Below are positions 25,333-33,644 of a stretch of DNA of 64,000 nucleotides, piece by piece. The notes under the pieces are model-generated. The model made no database searches. It had not been told where the DNA came from and saw only the letters and a list, made by a program, of their open reading frames with translations. The translations under genes were made by a program, and so were the position numbers. The stretch covers positions 1-64,000 of the forward strand of contig NZ_LQQA01000029.1 of the NCBI RefSeq assembly GCF_002101965.1, given 5' to 3'. Each line of letters begins with the position of its first letter. Within the stretch, counting starts at the first letter, position 1. The stretch is from Mycolicibacterium wolinskyi. Its GTDB lineage: Bacteria; Actinomycetota; Actinomycetes; Mycobacteriales; Mycobacteriaceae.

Positions 25333-25803
25333 TCACCCCGGGATTGGACTCCTGCGGCGCACCGGATGTCTGCTCATGATCGAGATCCGGTTGAACGCGT
25401 TGATCGTGATCGCCGAATAGATCAGCACCGAAACCTGGTCGTCGGTGAGGTGTTTGCGCACACTGGCGTACTGCTCGTCGGACAGGTGGCCGTCGGCTAC
25501 GAGGGTCACCGCTTCGGCGATCTCAAGAGCGGCCCGCTCGGCCTCGTCGAACAGGTCGGTTTCCCGCCAGGCGGGCAGCACCGCGATGCGCTGCGTGGTC
25601 TCACCGGCCTCCAGCGCCGCATGGGAGTGCAGGTCGAGGCAGAACAGGCAGCGGTTGATCTGCGACACCCGGATGTTGACGAGTTCGAGCGTCTTTCGCG
25701 TCAAACCCGCAGCCTTGCCCTGGGTGCGTATCTCGGTGCTGGCCTTGACCATTGCCTGGTAGACCGACGGAGTCTGCTTGTCGATGTAGATGCGATCGGG
25801 CAC
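25333..25803 (-). CDS. AhpD-like carboxymuconolactone decarboxylase-family protein
   Basis: The 156-residue helical protein has the CxxC-x3-H redox motif of AhpD-type proteins (C52, C55, H59 in CLFCLDLH). AhpD-like proteins use the two cysteines to reduce peroxides or pass electrons to a peroxiredoxin. No AhpC gene is adjacent. GTG 25803-25801 starts it, nine bases after the stop of the small acetyltransferase. The last about 15 residues are basic and variable. Substrate unknown. Confidence 0.85.
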   Translation of the reverse strand: MPDRIYIDKQTPSVYQAMVKASTEIRTQGKAAGLTRKTLELVNIRVSQINRCLFCLDLHSHAALEAGETTQRIAVLPAWRETDLFDEAERAALEIAEAVTLVADGHLSDEQYASVRKHLTDDQVSVLIYSAITINAFNRISIMSRHPVRRRSPIPG

Positions 25804-25812
25804 CCGTCAGCC

Positions 25813-26127
25813 CTACCGCGCCTTCACGGCGGCGAGGGCATCGGGTGTGACGGGGTCGAGGATGTCGTCGTAGTCGTGGTGGCGTTTGACGTACTTGGCG
25901 ATGTACGGGCATACCGGCACGATGCGCTTGCCTGCCGCCCTGGTGTCGGCCAGGGCTTGCTCGACGAGCGTGCCGGCCAGCCCCTGGCCGCCGAACTTGT
26001 CGTCGATTTCGGTGTGGTAGAGGATCCGTTGGCCTTCGGTGTCGACGTAGTCGATCAGACCGGCGTGTTCACCGTCGACGGTGATCTCGTACTGGCGGGC
26101 GTCGGGGATATCGCGAACTTCAGCCAT
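25813..26127 (-). CDS. Small GNAT-like N-acetyltransferase (YjdJ/COG2388 type)
   Basis: The 104-residue protein has the compact GNAT fold of the GCN5-related single-domain family: ITVDGEHAGLIDYVD strands, the acetyl-CoA-binding loop KFGGQGLAGTLVEQAL with its Q/R-x-x-G-x-A pattern, and the late segment PVCPYIAKYVKRH. Members are about 90-105 residues. ATG 26127-26125 is used in preference to upstream frame that lacks family similarity. It is the first gene of its minus-strand group and diverges from the MFS exporter gene. Substrate unknown. Confidence 0.88.
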   Translation of the reverse strand: MAEVRDIPDARQYEITVDGEHAGLIDYVDTEGQRILYHTEIDDKFGGQGLAGTLVEQALADTRAAGKRIVPVCPYIAKYVKRHHDYDDILDPVTPDALAAVKAR

Positions 26128-26199
26128 GGCTCCCACTATGCCGCAGCCGACCGCGCGGCCTGGCAACATCGTGTCGGTGGCTCGACACGGGGGTGGCCG

Positions 26200-27801
26200 A
26201 TGACGACTCCGACACCGCGGGCGCCGGCGACCTCGACATGGGCGCCGCTGGCCTCACCGATCTACCGCGCGTTGTGGATCGCGCAGTTCGTGTCCAATCT
26301 CGGCACCTGGATGCAGACGGTCGGCGCACAGTGGATGCTCGTCGCCGATCCGCGCGCCGCCGTCCTGGTCCCGTTGGTCCAGACCGCCACCACGCTGCCG
26401 GTGATGCTGTTGGCGTTGCCGTCCGGTGTGCTCGCCGATCTGGTGGACCGGCGCCGCTTGCTGATCGCCACCCAGGGCGCGATGGCCGCGGGTGTGGCAG
26501 CGCTCGCATCGCTCACCGGTGCCGGCCTCGCCACCCCGACGGTGCTGTTGATCCTGCTGTTCCTGATCGGCTGCGGGCAGGCCCTCACCGCGCCCGCCTG
26601 GCAAGCCATCCAGCCGGACCTCGTTCCGCGCGAGCAGATTCCGGCCGCCGCGGCGCTCGGCAGCATGAGCATGAACGGTGCGCGCGCGATCGGGCCCGCG
26701 GTCGCGGGCGCCCTGGTGTCGCTGTCCGGGTCGACGCTGGTGTTCGCGCTCAACGCGGTGTCGTTCGTCGGGATCGTCGCCGTGCTGGTGATGTGGCGCC
26801 GCCCCGCCGCCGAACAGCTCTTTCCCGCCGAACGGCCGTTGGCCGCGCTGAGCGCAGGCGGACGGTTCATCCGGAGCTCGCCGATCATCCGGCGGATCCT
26901 CCTGCGTGCGGTGCTGTTCATCGTGCCCGGCAGTGCCCTGTGGGGACTGCTCGCGGTGATCGCGAAGAACCAGCTGAACTTGTCGTCGTCCGGTTACGGA
27001 CTGCTGCTGGGTGCGCTCGGTGTCGGGGCGGTGCTCGGCGCGTTCGTGTTGTCGCGGCTGCAGGCCGCGTTCGGGCAGAACACCCTGCTGGTCGCCGCGG
27101 CCATCGGATTCGGCATCGCCACCACGGTGCTCGCGTTGGTGCACGAGGTGGCCGTGGTGATGGCGACGCTGGTTGTCGGCGGCGCTGCCTGGTTGTTGGC
27201 GCTGTCGACACTCAACGCCTCGATGCAGCTGAGTCTGCCTGCCTGGGTGCGGGCGCGCGGGCTGTCGGTGTATCAGCTGGTCTTCATGGGCGGGCAGGCG
27301 ATCGGCTCGCTGGTCTGGGGCTTCGTCGCGGGGGCTGCGGGCAGCGTCACCGCCCTGTTGGTGAGCGCGGCGTTGATGGCGGTGTGCGCGCTGTCGGCGC
27401 TGTGGTGGCCGCTGCACGCGCGCACCGGCGACCTCGATCTCACACCGTCGGCCCATTGGCCCGAACCGGCACTGGTGTTCGAGCCGGAGCCACCGGACGG
27501 TCCCGTCGTGGTGCTCACCTATTACCGCGTCGAACCGGAGCAGGAAGCCGAGTTCCTCACCGCCATGGCGGCACTCGGCCGGTCCCGGCAGCGGACCGGC
27601 GCGGCGCAGTGGCAACTGTTCCGCAGCGGCGAACAGGCCGCCACGTTCGTGGAGGCGTTCGTGGTGCGGTCGTGGGACGAGCATCTACGCCAGCACCACA
27701 CCCGCCTGACCGGTCACGATCTGCTGGTCGAGCAAGCCGTCGAACGCTACATCGAGGGCGAGCCCGTCTCACAACATCTGATCGCGGTGAAGAGACGCTA
27801 G
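26200..27801 (+). CDS. MFS_3-family exporter (EntS-like) with C-terminal ABM-type domain
   Basis: The 533-residue protein has about 12 membrane helices. It has the MFS_3-type opening FRALW-like segment YRALWIAQFVSNLGTWMQ and the loop VDRRRLLIATQ, and ends in a soluble domain of about 115 residues (VVVLTYYRVEPEQEAEFL, WDEHLRQHHTRLT) resembling antibiotic-biosynthesis-monooxygenase folds. That extension is common in the family, so it is not a rare fusion. ATG 26200 is chosen because upstream frame lacks coding character. MFS_3 proteins export siderophores and other small molecules. It precedes the R2-like oxidase by 50 bases and is probably co-transcribed with it. Confidence 0.9.
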   Translation: MTTPTPRAPATSTWAPLASPIYRALWIAQFVSNLGTWMQTVGAQWMLVADPRAAVLVPLVQTATTLPVMLLALPSGVLADLVDRRRLLIATQGAMAAGVAALASLTGAGLATPTVLLILLFLIGCGQALTAPAWQAIQPDLVPREQIPAAAALGSMSMNGARAIGPAVAGALVSLSGSTLVFALNAVSFVGIVAVLVMWRRPAAEQLFPAERPLAALSAGGRFIRSSPIIRRILLRAVLFIVPGSALWGLLAVIAKNQLNLSSSGYGLLLGALGVGAVLGAFVLSRLQAAFGQNTLLVAAAIGFGIATTVLALVHEVAVVMATLVVGGAAWLLALSTLNASMQLSLPAWVRARGLSVYQLVFMGGQAIGSLVWGFVAGAAGSVTALLVSAALMAVCALSALWWPLHARTGDLDLTPSAHWPEPALVFEPEPPDGPVVVLTYYRVEPEQEAEFLTAMAALGRSRQRTGAAQWQLFRSGEQAATFVEAFVVRSWDEHLRQHHTRLTGHDLLVEQAVERYIEGEPVSQHLIAVKRR

Positions 27802-27851
27802 TGTGAGGTGTACCACAAAGGGGGCGGGCGGACCCGGAGGAGGTCGACCTC

Positions 27852-28793
27852 ATGACTCGGACACAATTCGGCTCACTCGGCGCGGGTGGCCTCAACTGGA
27901 ACAGCCTGCCGCTGAAGCTGTTCGCCGGAGGCAACGCGAAATTCTGGAATCCGGCGGACATCGACTTCTCGCGCGATCGCGCGGACTGGGAGGCGCTGAC
28001 GGAGCGCGAACGCGAGTACGCCAGCCGCCTGTGTGCCGAGTTCATCGCCGGCGAGGAGGCCGTCACCAAGGACATCCAGCCGTTCATGAGTGCCATGCGC
28101 GCCGAAGGCCGACTCGGCGACGAGATGTACCTGACGCAGTTCGCGTTCGAAGAGGCCAAACACACTCAGGTGTTTCGGATGTGGCTCGACGCGGTCGGCG
28201 TCACCGAGGATCTGCACAGCTATCTCGACGAGGTCCCGGCCTACCGCCAGATCTTCTGCGAAGAGCTGCCCGATGCGCTGACCGCGTTGACGGCCGACCC
28301 ATCGCCCGCTGCGCAGGTCCGGGCCTCGGTCGTCTACAACCACGTCGTGGAAGGCATGCTGGCGCTCACGGGATACTATGCGTGGCACAAGATTTGCGTC
28401 GATCGCGGCATTCTTCCCGGTATGCAGGAGTTGGTCAGGCGCATCGGTGACGACGAGCGACGGCATATGGCCTGGGGCACGTTCACGTGCCGGCGGCACG
28501 TCGCTGCCGACGATGCCAACTGGACGGTGTTCGAAACCCGCATGACCGAGCTGATCCCGCTGGCGTTGCGTCTGACCGAGGAAGGGTTCGCCCTCTACGC
28601 CCCCGACATCCCGTTCGGGCTCGAAGAAGACGAGTTCCTGCAGTACTCCAGTGACAAGGGGATGCGGCGGTTCGGCACGATCGGCAGTGCCCGTGGCCGG
28701 CCGCTCGCCGAGATCGATGTCGACTATTCCCCGCTGCAACTCGAAGACACCTTTGCCGACGAGGACGAGCGAGCCCTGGCGGCCTCGGCGTGA
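27852..28793 (+). CDS. R2-like ligand-binding oxidase (Rv0233 orthologue)
   Basis: The 313-residue ferritin-like protein is annotated in M. tuberculosis as NrdB but is an R2-like ligand-binding oxidase. All diagnostic residues fall at the known positions: metal ligands E68, E101, H104, E167, E202 and H205, and V71 and Y162, which form the Val-Tyr ether crosslink. These oxidases assemble a Mn/Fe cofactor and bind a long-chain fatty acid; their physiological reaction is unknown. They lack the Tyr radical used by true ribonucleotide reductase. A 12-bp palindrome (27840-27851) containing part of the ribosome site abuts the ATG. Confidence 0.95.
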   Translation: MTRTQFGSLGAGGLNWNSLPLKLFAGGNAKFWNPADIDFSRDRADWEALTEREREYASRLCAEFIAGEEAVTKDIQPFMSAMRAEGRLGDEMYLTQFAFEEAKHTQVFRMWLDAVGVTEDLHSYLDEVPAYRQIFCEELPDALTALTADPSPAAQVRASVVYNHVVEGMLALTGYYAWHKICVDRGILPGMQELVRRIGDDERRHMAWGTFTCRRHVAADDANWTVFETRMTELIPLALRLTEEGFALYAPDIPFGLEEDEFLQYSSDKGMRRFGTIGSARGRPLAEIDVDYSPLQLEDTFADEDERALAASA

Positions 28794-28819
28794 TCTTGTC
28801 TACGCAGCACGCGAGCGCG

Positions 28820-28858
28820 CTGTGGTGTCGGCGAACCCCTCCGCCGCCGACACCACAG
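28820..28858. terminator. Hairpin after the R2-like oxidase gene
   Basis: CTGTGGTGTCGGC (28820-28832) pairs perfectly with GCCGACACCACAG (28846-28858) around a 13-base loop. It lies 27 bases after the oxidase stop and between convergent genes, so it should terminate the rightward operon. It belongs to the 315-base gene-free stretch 28794-29108. Confidence 0.7.
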
Positions 28859-28860
28859 CC

Positions 28861-28882
28861 TTGTGCACGCGGGCGTGCACAA
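28861..28882. terminator. Second hairpin beside the first
   Basis: TTGTGCACG (28861-28869) and CGTGCACAA (28874-28882) form a perfect 9-bp stem with a CGGG loop, two bases after the previous hairpin. The pair may act as a tandem or two-way terminator. The remainder of 28794-29108 holds no gene that I can see. Confidence 0.6.
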
Positions 28883-29076
28883 CCCGCCCGGATCCAGCTA
28901 ATTCACCGCCTCCCGCCTGCGCGGGTGAACAACTTCCTGGATCTGCCTACACGCCGTCGCGGCCGGCTCAGGGCCTCCCCCATGTAGCAAACCTTGAAGC
29001 CGGCGTTAACGGTGTGCGTCAGTACCGTAGGTATCGGGTACCTGCCTTGTCAACCGGTACAACGGACAGACCTGGT

Positions 29077-29097
29077 CAGCCCCGGTGTATGGGGCTG
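29077..29097 (-). terminator. Hairpin after aftD
   Basis: CAGCCCC (29077-29083) and GGGGCTG (29091-29097) form a 7-bp stem with a 7-base loop. Read on the minus strand it begins 12 bases after the aftD stop, the right place for that gene's terminator. Confidence 0.55.
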
Positions 29098-29108
29098 CAC
29101 CGCATGCT

Positions 29109-32100
29109 TCAAAGTTCGCTGGGCGCCTGCGGACCGGGTTTGCCGGTGGGGCTACGCCACGGTGGCACGGCCGAGGCAGCCAAGAACGCCACCGAGACCA
29201 GGGCAAGGAACTGCACACCGGGGGAGTGCCCGATGTACCCGTCTACCGACCGCCACGGGTTCTGGCTCAGAACCGCCCCGGCGAGGATGAACCCGACCGC
29301 CGCCGCGCCGACGGTGACGTTGTCACGCCAGCGTGCGCGGTTGCGCAAGAGATGCCGCACACCGATCGCCGCGCCGACCACGGCCAGGCCGGCAAGGCCC
29401 GAGACCGCGGCGCCCGCGACCAGCACTCCCGCTCCCGCGATCAATGGGCCGGGGCGCCACGGACGGGCGGGCTCCGTGGCGGGCGCAGGCCGCCGCACCG
29501 GCAACAGCGCCAGCAGTGCCAGGAGTGGCAGTAGCGCCAGGCCTCCGATCAGGCCGACGCGGTACGGCGTGTTCGAGCCGAAGGACAGCGTCACCGTGCC
29601 GTCGGTCCCCGCCGGGATCAGCCAGCCCTGCTGCCACCCGTTCACCGTCACGGGCGTCAACCGATTGCCTTCGGCGTCTCGGGCGGTCCAGCCCGGGTTC
29701 ACGCTTTCGGGCACCGTCAGCACTCGCTGGGTGGGCGCCGCACCGACGCGGACCTCGCGGTGGTCCGGTGACCATGCCGCGACATCAGCGGGAGTGGTTG
29801 TAGCCGTGCGCAATTCGTCGGCCAGGGGGGTGGACAGCACCACGCCGTCGACGATGAATGCCGCACCCGGGCTGACCAGAAGCTCTTGCTGCCCGGCAGG
29901 CAGGGCCACCGGTTCGCTGCGGCATGGCTGCGCCGGGATCGGGTCGCCGTCGAGCAGCGCGCCGACTGTCGTCTTCACCGACGTCTGGATGAACTGCCCG
30001 GCGACGCCGATGATCGGGCCCTGCCCACACGGAAGACTCACGGCCCGTTCGCGGTTGGCCGCGGCGTCGGCAGCGCCGACCGGCTTGCCGCGCCCGTCGA
30101 GCACGGTCAGTTCGGCAAGCCCAGGCGGCTTGAGCTGATCGAACCCGAGTGACGTGCGGTCGATGATGTCGTTCCAGGCCAACAGCGAGACAGTGATGGT
30201 GTCGGTCACCTTGGGCTTGAGCGTCAGTGTCTGCGTCTCGCCGTTGCCCGGCAGTTCGTGCATCTGCGGGCCGTCGCCGAGATCGACCGCCACCAGGGTC
30301 GGATGCGCCGGCGGCTGCGTCGAACCAGGATCGATGCGCAGGGCACCGACTTCGGTGCGGGCCGGCAGTTTCAGCGTCAGTGTCGGTGGCGACTTGAACT
30401 GCACGACGCGCTGCGAGGCGGTCCACGATGTCCGCGGATCCCCGTCGGTGGCGGCATAGGCCGAACCCAGGATGTCGATCGGATCGGCATCGCCGAACGC
30501 TCGGGTGGTGCCCGGCTGAGCGACCAGATCGGCCAGCTTGGGCCCCTGCCTGCCCCGTATCCACACCGTCAGTTGCACTTCGGTGGCCTCCGGGACGGTC
30601 AGGGTGCGGCTGAGGTTCACCGGTTCCTCGGAGGCCAGCGCCATCGCGGCCGCGCAGCGCACGCCCACCGGGCTATCCGCGCAACCCGCCCGGCCGAGCA
30701 GTTCGGTACCCAGATCCCATTGCGCCACAACCGAACCCGCTGGCGGGCCGGGTACCTCGACGGTATGGCGAAGGTTGACCGGATGGGCGAAGCCCGAGGC
30801 GTCGTACTGGGTGATCGCCAGATCGGTGATGCCGAACTGCACGCCGGCCGAGCCGTCGTCGGTGCCCACCGCGGTGATACGAACCCAGGGTGTTTCGCCG
30901 ACCGGCAGCGGAATCGTCATCGGCTTGCCCGCGGTCTCGAACCGGCGCGTGCTGGTGCCGGTCGCCGTGGCCACCTCGATCCGGCGCACCTGCGCACCGA
31001 CGGCGGTGGCACTCGGCGTGATGGTGATGCTGGCGTTGGTGACGGGATGATCGAAATCGACCTGCAGCCATTGGCCGATGGCGGCTTGCAGCGCGTTGGA
31101 CACCCACGCGGTCGAACTGTCGCTGTCGATGGCTGCCGCAGGTCCCGTGGCCGGTGCGACGTTGGGCAGGGCCGTGGAGTCCGCGGCCGAACTGGACACC
31201 GACAGTCGCCCACCGGTCCAGGCGCCGTAGACCGGATCGGCGCCACCCGCGGGATAGTCGGGCACCCGATTGTGGGTGTGGCGCGCATCGTCCGGCGTGC
31301 GGATGGCCGACGCGTGGTCATCGACGCGGCCGTAGTCGATCTCGCGTGCGGTCGGAGTGTCGGTGACCACCACGTCGGTCACCGGTAGACCGGCGCGCTG
31401 GGCGTCGGTGGCCAGCAGCATCGGACCCAGCGGCGGCTTTGCCGACAACCGGCGTCGCTCGTCGAGGCGCAGCAGCGCCTCCGGGGCGCCCGCGACGCGC
31501 GTCATCGCGTCGGCGTCGACCAGGTAGGGCGCTGCCGGATTCGATCCGCCGGTGTCGACACGATAGATCTGCACGGCCGGATAACGCGGCCGCAGTCCGC
31601 TGTCGGCCACGAATCCCTCGAGGGTTCCCGGGCCCACGGGATCGCCGAATTCGGCCACCTTCGACAACCCCGGTGAGCCTTCGATAGCCCGGTGCACGAG
31701 GATCGGCCTGGCGGATCGCGACACGTCCGGATCCAGGTCGTTGCGCACGACGACGTATGAAATACCTTGGCGGGCAAGCGTATCGGCGAGGCCGGCGGAC
31801 GGGCGGCCGGCTGCGAACAACCGCTGCACCGAGTCGAGGGCGCGAATCGTCTCAGGCGGTGTCAGCGGTATCGAATCGCGCACACCCCACGGGCTCTCAC
31901 CGAGAACCTGCAGCGGCTCGTCATGGCTGTTACCCCACACCTGGGTGGCGAACGGCGCACCGGGCGCAACCAGCACGCGGCCGCGTTCGGTGTTGTGCTC
32001 GTCGAGCCAGTCGGCGGTCTCGTGCCAGTACTGCGGGATCGCGGTGAACGTGCCGGGCGGGGTCAGCCTGCCGGTCCAGGCGAGTGAGGTGCCCGCCGCG

Positions 32101-33296
32101 AGCGCGGCGAGCACCACGATGGCCACCGCGATCCGCTTGTCGCGCTCCGGGCGCGCGAATGCCCGAAGCCACACCGGGCGGGGTGCGCTGCCCGGCAGCG
32201 GGATCCGGCCCAGCAAGTGCGCCAGTCCGAGCGCGAGCGGCAACCGGATCACCGGCTCGAGCTTGGCGAGGTTGCGCAGCGGCGTGCCCGCGCCGTCGAG
32301 GAACGCCTGAACCTGCAGCGCGACGGGCGAGCCGAGGCCTCCGGAATAGCCGAGCGCCAGCAACACGACGCCGATCAACAGCATCGTGATCAACCGGCCG
32401 CGCGCGGGCATCGAGCGAAGCGCGAGCCCGGCCAAACCGGCCGCCGCGATCAGCGTGGTGGCCAGAACCGCCATCGTGCTCGTCACGAGCGAGGCGCCCG
32501 CGGTAGCGCTGGGCGCCACGAACGGCGTCCAGCTGTCGGTGCCGCGCAACATCTCGGTCAACGACATCCACTGCGTGGTGACGCCCGAGGACTCGATGAA
32601 ATCGAGGAACGGCGGGCTGATGCGGCCCAGCATCACCAGCGCGACCACCCACCACGTGATGGCCAGCACCGAGCACAACGCCCACCACGCGGTGAACCGC
32701 CACCAGAGCCGGTTCGGCCGATGGCACGCCCACCAGATGACCGCGGCCAGGCATCCGGTCAGGGTCGCGACAGCGTTCACCGCCCCCATCAGTGCGACCG
32801 CACCCGCCGAACGCGCGGCCATCAGCCGCACCGAATGCGTGCCGCGCAACGCGAGGATGACCGGCAGCAGCACCCACGGCGCCAGCATCATCGGCAGCGT
32901 CTCCGACGAGATCGCGCCGAGGGTGGTCAGGACGCGCGGCGACAGCGTGAACGCGACGGCCCCCAGCACCCGCGAACTGGGGCTGCCGATGCCGAGGGCC
33001 TCGGCGACCCGCAGCACACCCCAGAACCCGACGGTCAACAACAGCGCCCACCACAGGCGCTGCGTCACCCAGCCGGGGATGCCGAGCAGATCACCGGCCA
33101 GGAAGAACGTGCCGTGCGGGAAGAGATAGCCGTAGGCCTGGTTCTGGGCCTGGCCGAACGGCAGGTCGCTGTTCCACAGGTTGAACGCACGAGCCAGGAA
33201 CCGCATCGGATTCGCGGTGAGGTCGAGCTTGGTATCGGGTGATATCTGTCCGGGCGACTGGGCGAAAGTCAGGACGAGTGTCGCCGCAGCGACCAC
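29109..33296 (-). CDS. aftD: Arabinofuranosyltransferase AftD (Rv0236c orthologue)
   Basis: The product is a very large 1395-residue membrane protein, close to M. tuberculosis AftD (1400). The N-terminal half is a GT-C glycosyltransferase with many helices and begins, as in AftD, with a TFAQSPGQISPDTKLDL segment carrying the acidic residues of the GT-C first loop. The centre and C-terminal half hold extracytoplasmic beta-sandwich carbohydrate-binding modules (GWTG-like AWTGGRLSVSSSAAD, TAWVSNALQAAIGQW). A last group of helices closes the protein. AftD adds arabinofuranose branches to arabinogalactan and lipoarabinomannan from decaprenyl-phosphoarabinose and is essential in mycobacteria. The GTG at 33296-33294 is the first in-frame ATG/GTG but truncates the first helix. 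Confidence 0.95.
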   Translation of the reverse strand: MVAAATLVLTFAQSPGQISPDTKLDLTANPMRFLARAFNLWNSDLPFGQAQNQAYGYLFPHGTFFLAGDLLGIPGWVTQRLWWALLLTVGFWGVLRVAEALGIGSPSSRVLGAVAFTLSPRVLTTLGAISSETLPMMLAPWVLLPVILALRGTHSVRLMAARSAGAVALMGAVNAVATLTGCLAAVIWWACHRPNRLWWRFTAWWALCSVLAITWWVVALVMLGRISPPFLDFIESSGVTTQWMSLTEMLRGTDSWTPFVAPSATAGASLVTSTMAVLATTLIAAAGLAGLALRSMPARGRLITMLLIGVVLLALGYSGGLGSPVALQVQAFLDGAGTPLRNLAKLEPVIRLPLALGLAHLLGRIPLPGSAPRPVWLRAFARPERDKRIAVAIVVLAALAAGTSLAWTGRLTPPGTFTAIPQYWHETADWLDEHNTERGRVLVAPGAPFATQVWGNSHDEPLQVLGESPWGVRDSIPLTPPETIRALDSVQRLFAAGRPSAGLADTLARQGISYVVVRNDLDPDVSRSARPILVHRAIEGSPGLSKVAEFGDPVGPGTLEGFVADSGLRPRYPAVQIYRVDTGGSNPAAPYLVDADAMTRVAGAPEALLRLDERRRLSAKPPLGPMLLATDAQRAGLPVTDVVVTDTPTAREIDYGRVDDHASAIRTPDDARHTHNRVPDYPAGGADPVYGAWTGGRLSVSSSAADSTALPNVAPATGPAAAIDSDSSTAWVSNALQAAIGQWLQVDFDHPVTNASITITPSATAVGAQVRRIEVATATGTSTRRFETAGKPMTIPLPVGETPWVRITAVGTDDGSAGVQFGITDLAITQYDASGFAHPVNLRHTVEVPGPPAGSVVAQWDLGTELLGRAGCADSPVGVRCAAAMALASEEPVNLSRTLTVPEATEVQLTVWIRGRQGPKLADLVAQPGTTRAFGDADPIDILGSAYAATDGDPRTSWTASQRVVQFKSPPTLTLKLPARTEVGALRIDPGSTQPPAHPTLVAVDLGDGPQMHELPGNGETQTLTLKPKVTDTITVSLLAWNDIIDRTSLGFDQLKPPGLAELTVLDGRGKPVGAADAAANRERAVSLPCGQGPIIGVAGQFIQTSVKTTVGALLDGDPIPAQPCRSEPVALPAGQQELLVSPGAAFIVDGVVLSTPLADELRTATTTPADVAAWSPDHREVRVGAAPTQRVLTVPESVNPGWTARDAEGNRLTPVTVNGWQQGWLIPAGTDGTVTLSFGSNTPYRVGLIGGLALLPLLALLALLPVRRPAPATEPARPWRPGPLIAGAGVLVAGAAVSGLAGLAVVGAAIGVRHLLRNRARWRDNVTVGAAAVGFILAGAVLSQNPWRSVDGYIGHSPGVQFLALVSVAFLAASAVPPWRSPTGKPGPQAPSEL

Positions 33297-33330
33297 CCAC
33301 AGCCAGCGCCGCGAGAGCGGCGGGGCCGGG

Positions 33331-33504
33331 TTAAGTACGGTCGCCGTACTCGACCCGGTTGAGTACCGATGACGCCGGATCGCCCGCTTGCAGCGGAGGC
33401 TTCGTATCCTGCTGCACCATCAGCGTCACACCGAAGACGGCGGCCGCGCCCAGGAGCAGGCCGACCACGATGCTGGCGGCGGAGGGGACGACGAACCGGT
33501 TCAC
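33331..33504 (-). CDS. DUF2613 small membrane protein (Rv0236A orthologue)
   Basis: The 57-residue protein starts at GTG 33504-33502 and consists of one hydrophobic helix (SIVVGLLLGAAAVFGVTLMV) and a short hydrophilic tail ending in VEYGDRT. It is the conserved small neighbour of aftD in mycobacteria, annotated as DUF2613. It lies 34 bases upstream of the aftD GTG on the same strand and is likely co-transcribed, perhaps as an accessory or regulatory membrane peptide. No biochemical function is known to me. Confidence 0.88.
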   Translation of the reverse strand: MNRFVVPSAASIVVGLLLGAAAVFGVTLMVQQDTKPPLQAGDPASSVLNRVEYGDRT

Positions 33505-33644
33505 CCGGCCAACGTAGCACGCTGACGATAGTGATCGAGGCCACTGACGAGCGGGTGTTCCGGCGTTCCGGCCGCCGGTGAGTGGTCCCGGTGCGACACG
33601 CAGGGGATCGATTACCGCCTCGCCACCGGCTAGGGTCAGGCCCC

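Noticed and set aside
26200..27801. Apparent fusion of an exporter with a monooxygenase-like domain
   Set aside because: The C-terminal ABM-like tail is common in the MFS_3 family, so it is not evidence of a new fusion.
27852..28793. Ribonucleotide reductase small subunit (NrdB)
   Set aside because: Residues V71 and Y162 and the overall pattern fit the R2-like ligand-binding oxidase; no NrdA is nearby.
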